The notes under the pieces are model-generated. The model was given only the letters and a program-made list of their open reading frames with translations, was not told the origin of the DNA and ran no database searches. A stretch of 39,967 bases of DNA from an uncultured Lachnospiraceae bacterium (lineage in GTDB: Bacteria; Bacillota; Clostridia; Lachnospirales; Lachnospiraceae): the NCBI GenBank assembly GCA_951800685.1, contig CATOJY010000030.1, positions 1 to 39,967 on the forward strand, given 5' to 3'. Shown here in pieces: positions 26,359 through 33,472 of the stretch (the stretch's first letter is position 1; the number at the start of each line of letters is the position of its first letter). The translations under genes were made by a program, and so were the position numbers.

Positions 26359-27264
26359 TTAAAATTCAATATCGTCATCTTTGAAAATCTTATCGCAGGC
26401 GATGAAGATCAATACCACGCAGACACTTAAGAGTACGCCTACTGCTGCGCCGATTCCAGCATTTCTCTCCGTCATACTGTTACCAGCTCCGAAGATATTC
26501 TGATACATGTATACCACTGGTGTGATGGTCTGTGTATTCGAAACCACCATGGAGAACAACTGCGACCAAAGGAAAAATCCCGCAGAACTGATACTCCACA
26601 TGGTAATATTCGTCTTGGTAACGCCCTTTAGCAGCGGCAGAGTAATGTAGCGGAACTGCTGGATCCTGCTTGCGCCGTCCAGAGTCGCTGCCTCATAATA
26701 TTCCGTACCGATCCGCTCGATACCACTGGCAAAGATCAACATATGGTATCCAACCATACCGAAACAGTACGCTACAAGAAGCGCTATAAACAGATGGGAC
26801 GGATCCAGCCACTGAAACTTCGCCAGCCATTTCCAGTGTAAAAATTCCCCAACAGTCTTAAAGAGACCGAATTTAGGGCTGAATACATACTGCAGCCACA
26901 TGGTAGCCAATGCTACTGCACTCACAACGTTGGGCATATAAATGATCGCTCGGAACACATTCTTAAAACGAATACCACTTGTCAGGATCGCTGCAAAGAG
27001 AAGTGCCAGTCCCATCACGATCACCCCGCCAATGAGCCAGATGCGGAAAATATTCCACATAGAGATCCGGAAAAGCTCCGTGTTAAACAATTTTATGTAG
27101 TTGGCCAGTCCTGAAAACTGCCATTTGGATACTGCGTCCGTCACGCCTTCGATCTTAAAGAAACTCATGAGAATGGTTCTAATGATCGGATATAGGAAGA
27201 TAATAGAGAACATGAGGACCGCAGGTGTGACAAATACCACGATCATAGTCTTATTCTTTTTCAA
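26359..27264 (-). CDS. carbohydrate ABC transporter permease, MalF type (second importer)
   Basis: 301 residues from a TTG start at 27264, which has GAGGGGG 8 bases upstream; the next in-frame ATG (27246) has no comparable site. The first membrane segment is at about 7-28 and six are visible. The EAA loop reads EYYEAATLDGASRIQQFRYITLPLL. It lies 169 bases after the binding-protein gene, with a hairpin in between. It pairs with the MalG-type protein to form the CUT1 membrane channel. Confidence 0.92.
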   Translation of the reverse strand: MKKNKTMIVVFVTPAVLMFSIIFLYPIIRTILMSFFKIEGVTDAVSKWQFSGLANYIKLFNTELFRISMWNIFRIWLIGGVIVMGLALLFAAILTSGIRFKNVFRAIIYMPNVVSAVALATMWLQYVFSPKFGLFKTVGEFLHWKWLAKFQWLDPSHLFIALLVAYCFGMVGYHMLIFASGIERIGTEYYEAATLDGASRIQQFRYITLPLLKGVTKTNITMWSISSAGFFLWSQLFSMVVSNTQTITPVVYMYQNIFGAGNSMTERNAGIGAAVGVLLSVCVVLIFIACDKIFKDDDIEF

Positions 27265-27342
27265 TCCAGTAACCCCCTCTCATTGAAAATACGAACAAGT
27301 CAAAACAATTTTACAAATCAAGCTGCATTTATGGTGAAAGAA

Positions 27343-27369
27343 GGCGGCACCGCCAAACACGATGCCGCC
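27343..27369 (-). other. intercistronic hairpin after the second binding-protein gene
   Basis: GGCGGCA (27343-27349) and TGCCGCC (27363-27369) form a perfect 7-base GC-rich stem. TTCTTTC follows on the minus strand. It may act as a partial terminator or RNA stabiliser that lowers permease expression relative to binding protein. Confidence 0.5.
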
Positions 27370-27433
27370 GTACTCATCTCATGCCTATCCGTGCAACTCT
27401 TTTTATTTTGTTGATAGGTCTTATGAATCTTGC

Positions 27434-28792
27434 TTAGTTACCTGCTGCTTTCAGAGCGTCTACGAATCCCTGTGCATCCAGAGAACCGCCGCAAAGCTTC
27501 GTGAAGTTCTCGATGATGATCGGAGTCATATCTGCATTCGCCTCTGCACCTGCACCCCAAGGATAACGTGTTGACAGGCTGTCCATAACAGGCTTCACAT
27601 TGCTCAGAAGCGCCGGCCACTCTGCGTTATTGGAATCTGCAGGAATACCAACAGACATCTCGGAAAGAAGTGCATCTGCCTCACCCTTAGTCAGATACGT
27701 GATCAACTGGAATGCCTCCTCAGGCATAGTAGATTTCGCATTAATCGCGAATACCTGTGCACCATAGTTGGAAGCTTCTGTTCCATCTACACCGCCTTCT
27801 ACTGCCGGGTAGCTGAAGCATCCCCACTGGAAGTCTTCGCCTGCGATATCCTTAACTTCGTTGGGAAGCCAGGAACCGTTCAAGTACATTGCTGCTGTAC
27901 CCATAGCCAGCTCTGTGTTCTGTCCTGCCGGCCACTGGTTACTCTCGATAGTCTCAGAGAAGTATCCCTTGCTTGCCAGCTCTTCATATGCCTGCGCTGT
28001 CTTCAGCACTGCTTCGTTGTCCCAGTCACCGTTCTTAACAACTTCTTCTGTAGCCGGCTCACCGATCAAACGGCTCATATGATATCCGAACATGCTGCTG
28101 ATGTAAGCGTTGTCGTTGGTGATCGGAGTATAACCTGCATCTTTGATCTTCTGACATACATCCAGGAACTCATCCCATGTTGTAGGAACTGCAGTAACGC
28201 CTGCTTCCTCAAAAATCGCTACATTGTAGAAATAAGCGAATACGTTGGGCTGATAAGGAATGGATTTCAATGTGCCGCCGGCAACCTCACGACATGCAGC
28301 CATCAAACCTGCATTTGCAGTTGACTCATAGTCGTTTGCCTTAGCCAGTTCTTCCAGATCCAGAAGATAACTGCCCCATGTTGTGTTCACGCGGTCAATA
28401 TCCTCATCGAACAGATCGATATTAGTTCCTGCATCCAGTGCCGGCTGTAAACCTTCGCGGATACCTGTACGTCCCTTAAACTGCACGTCTACAGCGATAC
28501 CTGTTTCAGCGGTAAACGCATCAATTGACTGCTTAATCGCCTGTGCCTGTGGTTCAGCCGCATCCCACATGGACCAGTAAACCAGTGTGCCATCGGAAGC
28601 CGCTGGTGCCTCTTCTGCTGCCGCATCCTCAGCCGGTGTTTCTGCTGTCTCCTCTTCTGCGGCGGGAGCTTCCTCAGCAGGAGCTGACGTATCATCCGAT
28701 GCCGGCGTTGAACCGCTGCCACCGCCACAGCCTGTTAATGTCGCTGCGATCATGGCTGCACACAGAAGTGCGCTTAACATTTTCTTTTTCAT
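27434..28792 (-). CDS. extracellular sugar-binding lipoprotein of the second ABC importer
   Basis: 452 residues. The signal MKKKMLSALLCAAMIAATLTGC ends with the lipid-anchor Cys22. An Ala/Glu/Pro-rich spacer (about 30-66) lifts the domain off the membrane. The body is a family 1 solute-binding protein (TLVYWSMWDAAEPQAQAIKQ, NIDLFDEDIDRVNTTWGSYLLDL, TTWDEFLDVCQKIKDAGYTPI, GTAAMYLNGSWLPNEV). AGGAGG lies 8 bases before the ATG. It is the first gene of the operon and probably the most expressed. From context the ligand is likely an N-acetylhexosamine disaccharide, but the sequence does not prove it. Confidence 0.93.
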   Translation of the reverse strand: MKKKMLSALLCAAMIAATLTGCGGGSGSTPASDDTSAPAEEAPAAEEETAETPAEDAAAEEAPAASDGTLVYWSMWDAAEPQAQAIKQSIDAFTAETGIAVDVQFKGRTGIREGLQPALDAGTNIDLFDEDIDRVNTTWGSYLLDLEELAKANDYESTANAGLMAACREVAGGTLKSIPYQPNVFAYFYNVAIFEEAGVTAVPTTWDEFLDVCQKIKDAGYTPITNDNAYISSMFGYHMSRLIGEPATEEVVKNGDWDNEAVLKTAQAYEELASKGYFSETIESNQWPAGQNTELAMGTAAMYLNGSWLPNEVKDIAGEDFQWGCFSYPAVEGGVDGTEASNYGAQVFAINAKSTMPEEAFQLITYLTKGEADALLSEMSVGIPADSNNAEWPALLSNVKPVMDSLSTRYPWGAGAEANADMTPIIIENFTKLCGGSLDAQGFVDALKAAGN

Positions 28793-29191
28793 ACTTATTA
28801 CCTCCTAAATTAGTTCAAAATTAACAGGATACAGGCTCCTTGTCCTGTAGACCTGCGCCATTTGTTGTTATCATTATAAAGAGCCTTTGGAAAAATGTCT
28901 TTATCTTATTTATTCACCTTTTTGCACTATTAGATCAGTATTGTATATTTTACACAATTTTTGTCCATCACGCCATCTATATAAGTCATTTTCAACACAC
29001 GTATCCTTCTTATTATTGGAATATTGAATAGTTTTTCTTTCTTCTATGCTTTAATCTCATTATTTTAAACAAAACGCAGTGGTAATGTATTATTTTTATC
29101 TTTGCATTCTTTGCACTTTTGTATTATAATGGTTTCAAATAGGACAATAAATTTGCACAATCGGTTCTTCCTCTACAAAAGGAGCAGAAAT
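28793..29191. promoter_or_regulatory. divergent control region between importer operon and AraC gene
   Basis: About 400 bases, AT-rich, no gene. On the plus strand, TTGCAT (29102-29107), a 17-base spacer and TATAAT (29125-29130) form a good promoter for the AraC gene. TTTGCA occurs at 28921, 29101, 29110 and 29152, all in the same orientation, two copies overlapping the -35 region. These are candidate half-sites for the AraC protein. No equally clear promoter was found for the minus strand. Confidence 0.55.
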
Positions 29192-30097
29192 ATGAGCTAC
29201 AAAAGCGTTTCCCTTAAAGATGTCATAAGCATACATGAAATCTATTCCATCCACTATTTCGAATATATGTGCGATTTCTCTTTCCCAGGAGAATCCCATG
29301 ATTTCTGGGAATTTCTATGTGTTGACAAAGGAGAGGTAAATGTACTCGCTGGTGAAAAGTTCTATTCTTTAAAAAAGGGGGATATCATCTTCCACAAACC
29401 GAACGAGTTCCATAACGTAAATTCTAACGGATTGATCGCTCCGAATCTAGTCGTCATGTCCTTCTCCAGCAGCTCTCCAGTCATGTCCTTTTTTGAAGAA
29501 AAGGTGCTGCAGATCAGCGAACCGGAGCGGCTTCTGCTGGCACAGATCATTCAGGAAGCCAAATATGTCTTCGAAGGCCGTATGGACGATCCTTACCAGG
29601 AAGAACTCATCCTATCTGAGAATCCGCGTTTCGCTGGAGAACAATTAATCCGGCTTTATCTCGAACAGCTGCTGATCCAACTGATCCGCCGCTATATGGT
29701 CCGGCCTGACCAACCCATCAATCCCACTATCGTGAAATCTATCAAACAGAAAGCCGATGGAGAACTTTTCTCCCAAATACAAGAATATATGGAACTTCAT
29801 ATCTGCGAATCCCTGACCATCGAACAGCTCTGCAGAAGTAACTCTGTAGGCCGCTCCCAGCTCCAGAAGCTTTTCCGAACCAGAAGCGGCTACGGTGCCA
29901 TTGAATACTTTTCCAGAATGAAGGTGGATCTTGCTAAACAAATGATACGGGAAAATCATTACAATTTTACCCAAATAGCAGATGCTCTGGGATTCTCCTC
30001 CATTCACTATTTCTCAAGACAGTTCAAACGGATCACTGGCATGACCCCTTCCGAATACGCTTCTTCTATCAAAGCGCTGTCGGATCAAGCACGATAA
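29192..30097 (+). CDS. AraC family regulator with cupin sensor domain
   Basis: ATG 29192 (302 residues) has AAAGGAG 7 bases upstream; an in-frame ATG at 29102 falls in the promoter -35 region and is excluded. Residues about 20-100 form a cupin-like sugar-sensing domain (HDFWEFLCVDKGEVNVLAGEKFY, KKGDIIFHKPNEFHNV). Residues about 190-290 hold two AraC helix-turn-helix units (LTIEQLCRSNSVGRSQLQKLF and FTQIADALGFSSIHYFSRQFKRITGMTPSEY). It faces the importer/NahK operon and is probably its activator. No receiver domain, so it responds to an intracellular ligand rather than a kinase. Confidence 0.93.
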   Translation: MSYKSVSLKDVISIHEIYSIHYFEYMCDFSFPGESHDFWEFLCVDKGEVNVLAGEKFYSLKKGDIIFHKPNEFHNVNSNGLIAPNLVVMSFSSSSPVMSFFEEKVLQISEPERLLLAQIIQEAKYVFEGRMDDPYQEELILSENPRFAGEQLIRLYLEQLLIQLIRRYMVRPDQPINPTIVKSIKQKADGELFSQIQEYMELHICESLTIEQLCRSNSVGRSQLQKLFRTRSGYGAIEYFSRMKVDLAKQMIRENHYNFTQIADALGFSSIHYFSRQFKRITGMTPSEYASSIKALSDQAR

Positions 30098-30444
30098 GCA
30101 CATGCTTTGGCTACTTCTTCCAAAGTTGTTCTGGTTAAGAAGCTGGCATAAACTCCCGCATGATATTATTTCATATCTGACCGTGTCAGTCAAACAACCC
30201 CATGAACATCTGCACGGCATCATTTCTTCCAGGATGCTGCCGTTCGTGCGGCCAGTATGCGCATACGCCTGGTATATTTCTTCCTGGACTATGTCTGTCA
30301 TGCTGTATGCACATTTATCTGCTGTTGTTTCGTTTATGACTCTATCAGTCAACTATACAAACGTATATCCAACGCGCTGCATACAGGCTGCCTTTACTTT
30401 ATACCAAACCGTGCATAAAATGATTTCTCATGGTAAGATGGATT
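30098..30444. other. gene-free stretch between AraC and nucleotidyltransferase genes
   Basis: About 350 bases between convergent genes. I see no convincing coding region, RNA gene or strong terminator in it. Confidence 0.45.
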
Positions 30445-31365
30445 CTATTCCCAAAGTTTCTGCGGATATAACCCTTGATCCTTCAGAGATTGAATCGCCT
30501 TGACCACCACTGGCTTATCTTCTCTGTAGGTCACACCGTACCAGCGGTCCCTAGATTTTAAGACAGTGACTTCCGCCTTTTCTTCCCTGATTAGCTCGTC
30601 TACCACGAATGGCAGAAAATATTCACATTTTAATGGATTCTTTGACAGATTCTCTGATAAGAAAGCAGCAAACCGGTCTCGGATCTCTGGCAGCATACTA
30701 TTCGTAAAGCCCCACATATTCATGGACACTACCGTATCACCAGCAAGCGGCGTCCATGTTGCCCCGTCATCTTCTGTGTATGCAGGACCATCCTCGCGCT
30801 TCTCAATACGTACCCGCTCTGTAATCTCCGTTAACTTGCCATCAGCATTCGTCTCACAAACGCCACGTGCAACATGGCCGTTCTCAGTTAAAGTATTCTC
30901 CAACAGATAACCTACCATCGTATACTGGTATTGATCTGTGTCCTGATGGGACGCTAAATAGTCATAAATCATCTGGAATGCTTGTTGACCATAATAGTCA
31001 TCCGCATTGATAACTGCAAATGGGCCATCTACCACTGGCAGACAGGACAGAACCGCGTGTGCTGTCCCCCATGGTTTCACTCTCCCCTCTGGCACTACAA
31101 ATCCATCCGGCAGATTCGCAATATCCTGGAAGACATACTCCACTTCGATCCGCTGCGCCATCCTATCGCCGATCTTTTCTTTAAAATCCTGTTCGTTCTC
31201 TTTCTTGATGATAAAAATAACTTTTTCAAATCCAGCCTTTACCGCATCATAAATAGAAAAATCCATAATGATATGGCCATCCTCATCCACTGGGTCGATC
31301 TGTTTCAGACCGCCGTAACGACTTCCCATGCCCGCTGCCATAATAATAAGTACTGGTTTCTTCAT
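30445..31365 (-). CDS. sugar-1-phosphate nucleotidyltransferase (probable UDP-sugar synthesis)
   Basis: 306 residues. The N-terminal signature AAGMGSRYGGLKQIDPVDEDG (10-30) carries the nucleotide-binding loop. AVINADDYYG is the metal-binding Asp motif of NTP_transferase proteins. Length and the GGLKQ motif resemble the small uridylyltransferases often found beside NahK in Firmicutes. It probably joins UTP to GlcNAc-1-P, GalNAc-1-P or a hexose-1-P made by the kinase at 24342-25451. GGAGGGG lies 9 bases before ATG 31365. It is not in the kinase operon; the AraC gene lies between. The sugar is inferred from context; a dTDP- or ADP-sugar enzyme is less likely. Confidence 0.82.
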   Translation of the reverse strand: MKKPVLIIMAAGMGSRYGGLKQIDPVDEDGHIIMDFSIYDAVKAGFEKVIFIIKKENEQDFKEKIGDRMAQRIEVEYVFQDIANLPDGFVVPEGRVKPWGTAHAVLSCLPVVDGPFAVINADDYYGQQAFQMIYDYLASHQDTDQYQYTMVGYLLENTLTENGHVARGVCETNADGKLTEITERVRIEKREDGPAYTEDDGATWTPLAGDTVVSMNMWGFTNSMLPEIRDRFAAFLSENLSKNPLKCEYFLPFVVDELIREEKAEVTVLKSRDRWYGVTYREDKPVVVKAIQSLKDQGLYPQKLWE

Positions 31366-31647
31366 ACTAATTTACCCCTCCTCTTTCCTAGTTTTCATAC
31401 TTACTGTCCTGTTCAATCCATTGCCGCCAGCATATACATATATTCTAGCGTTGTCTTCCTTTGTCTCTCACAGGTTGTAATCGTTGTATTGCTCTGTTTT
31501 AAGTATATACAGCTTTACAGTGTCCGGCAATAGCACGATAGGCGCTTTTTTTTATCCATAAAGACGGTTTTCTTATTCTTTCTTGTGTTTTTTTAGGCAT
31601 TTTGCTACAATCTGCGTAAACAAACGAATCTACTAGGAGGATTTCAC
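31366..31647. promoter_or_regulatory. divergent intergenic region, nucleotidyltransferase / CBM9-like gene
   Basis: 282 bases between divergent starts. AGGAGG at 31634-31639 serves the CBM9-like gene. A run of eight or more T at 31547-31555 is visible, but no promoter on either strand is clear enough to call. Confidence 0.35.
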
Positions 31648-32274
31648 ATGACTACCGCTGCCTATAACGTCTACAGCATACATTCTGAAGAAGCACTTTC
31701 CCATTGTCCAGTTTTTACCGTGGACCATTTTAACTGGGGCGGAACCTATCGTCCTGTAACTTCTGGACAGCTTGGCTTTCTGCCTGACAGGGGCTTTCTC
31801 CTGGAAATGACCTGTAAGGAAACAGATCCCTGTTGCATCTACCAGAAGGACGACGATCCTGTCTATTTGGACTCTGCTATGGAGGCTTTCTTCTGCTTTG
31901 CTCCAGAAGAAGAAAATCCCTGCTATCTGAACTTTGAAATGAATGCAAATGGCGCCATGCTCGCCTGCTATGGAAGAAGCCGTCAGAGCCGCACGCCTTT
32001 TTCAAAGCAGCTGCGCCATGACCTTCTCTGCCAGGCAGAAATTCTGGAAGACTGCTGGCGCATCCGTCTTTTTCTGCCTCTGGCTCTGGTAAGGGCACTT
32101 TATCCAGGCGTTACTCTGGACAGTGGAAGCCATTTCACCTGCAACTTCTACAAAATAAAAGAGAGCGAATATCTGACACATTTCGCCAGCTTCGCTCCCA
32201 TTCCAACTCCAGAACCCAATTTCCACCTGCCACAGTATTTCGCATCAGCAAGAATATTAGGTGATTTATTGTAA
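31648..32274 (+). CDS. carbohydrate-binding family 9-like protein
   Basis: 208 residues, with AGGAGG 8 bases before ATG 31648. The second half has the features of CBM9-like domains of the kind often annotated as carbohydrate-binding family 9-like. These include DSAMEAFFCFAPEEENPCYLNFEMNANG with an acidic patch, CWRIRLFLPLALVRAL, and the closing FTCNFYKIKE plus SFAPIPTPEPNFHLPQYF. There is no signal peptide and no catalytic partner domain, so it looks like a free-standing cytoplasmic protein. It stands alone, divergent from the nucleotidyltransferase gene and convergent with the HD-GYP gene. Its role is unknown; sugar binding is inferred from fold resemblance. Confidence 0.65.
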   Translation: MTTAAYNVYSIHSEEALSHCPVFTVDHFNWGGTYRPVTSGQLGFLPDRGFLLEMTCKETDPCCIYQKDDDPVYLDSAMEAFFCFAPEEENPCYLNFEMNANGAMLACYGRSRQSRTPFSKQLRHDLLCQAEILEDCWRIRLFLPLALVRALYPGVTLDSGSHFTCNFYKIKESEYLTHFASFAPIPTPEPNFHLPQYFASARILGDLL

Positions 32275-32328
32275 ACAAATTACGCAAATGTAGCTAGAAC
32301 ATCAGTCTACAAAATTCATTCCCCAGTA

Positions 32329-33429
32329 TCAGTCTTCATCCCGATACATATCCAACAGACTCTCAAACCTCGGCTTTACTTCTGCAAATGCCTTCAAAAG
32401 CTTAGGTGAGAAGACACCACTGTGCCCATTTAAAATCATTTGATATGCCTTATCCGATTCATAGGCAACCTTGTAAACACGTTTAGAAGTAAGCGCATCA
32501 TACACATCTACCAAAGAAACAATCTGCGCCGCTATACTGATCTCATCCCCTTTGAGACCATCGGGATATCCATTGCCGTCATATTTCTCATGGTGATGTC
32601 TTGCAATGTCATAAGCATAATCGAAAATTGCCTTGTCATTCAAGCGGACTCTGTGCTGGATGATCTCTGCACCTTTGGTTGTGTGTGATTTGATCAATTC
32701 GAATTCATCCTTCGTCAGCTTAGCCGGTTTCAGAATAATACTGTCTGGAATCGCGATCTTTCCGATATCATGAAGCGAAGAAGCCCATCCGATCTGCACT
32801 AGCTTCTCTGGCGTCAACTCGTATTCAGGATAAAGTTTCAGGACACTTTTTCCCAAACACATAGAATATTCTCTAATTCTCTTGATATGTTGTTTGGATT
32901 CCATATTTCTGAATTCCACAATGTTACTCAGCGAATCAATCAGGATTTCATTCACATGGTTAAGCTTCTTCGTCTGCTGGCGTAAAACACTGTTCTGCTT
33001 CTGCATATTGATATTCTGTTTCTTAACCATCAGCTCTAGCTGCATTTTATACTGGAACCAGCCAATTGCATTCTGGACCACCTGCTTTACAACCTCCGGC
33101 TGATATGGTTTCTTGACATAGCTCACGATCCCATACTCATAGCCCTTTCGTTCCAATTCAGGAGAATTCTCTCCTGTAATCATGATAAAAGGAATTTTAC
33201 CTACAATATTCTTTTCTTTCAGGTATTCCAGCACTGCAAAGCCATCCATCACCGGCATGATATTATCAAGAAGGACAATGGCAACAGAAGACAGATGATT
33301 CCTCAAAATCTCTATGCCTTCCTTCCCATTTTCAGCCTCCAGAATCTGGTATTCTGACTGGAACAACTCCACCAGGATAGACCGATCGATCGCATTATCT
33401 TCAAAGATTAGTATTGTATCACGTTTCAT
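32329..33429 (-). CDS. response regulator with HD-GYP domain (c-di-GMP phosphodiesterase)
   Basis: 366 residues. A CheY-like receiver at 1-120 has Asp11, the phosphoacceptor Asp55 in VLLDNIMPVMDG, and Lys106 in VKKPY. A coiled-coil linker spans about 128-165. The HD-GYP domain spans about 165-360, with HD at 220-221 (SSLHDIGKIAIPD), HTTKGAEII, and HHEKYDGNGYPDGL (279-292), a complete metal and GYP signature. Such RpfG-like enzymes hydrolyse cyclic di-GMP and couple phosphorylation to motility or surface behaviour. It lies 43 bases after the FapA-like gene and is likely co-transcribed with it. No partner kinase is in the window. The start site has only a weak ribosome binding site. Confidence 0.95.
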   Translation of the reverse strand: MKRDTILIFEDNAIDRSILVELFQSEYQILEAENGKEGIEILRNHLSSVAIVLLDNIMPVMDGFAVLEYLKEKNIVGKIPFIMITGENSPELERKGYEYGIVSYVKKPYQPEVVKQVVQNAIGWFQYKMQLELMVKKQNINMQKQNSVLRQQTKKLNHVNEILIDSLSNIVEFRNMESKQHIKRIREYSMCLGKSVLKLYPEYELTPEKLVQIGWASSLHDIGKIAIPDSIILKPAKLTKDEFELIKSHTTKGAEIIQHRVRLNDKAIFDYAYDIARHHHEKYDGNGYPDGLKGDEISIAAQIVSLVDVYDALTSKRVYKVAYESDKAYQMILNGHSGVFSPKLLKAFAEVKPRFESLLDMYRDED

Positions 33430-33472
33430 GTTTCTACCATGCTTTCTATATTTTCTTATTACTCTCGCACCA

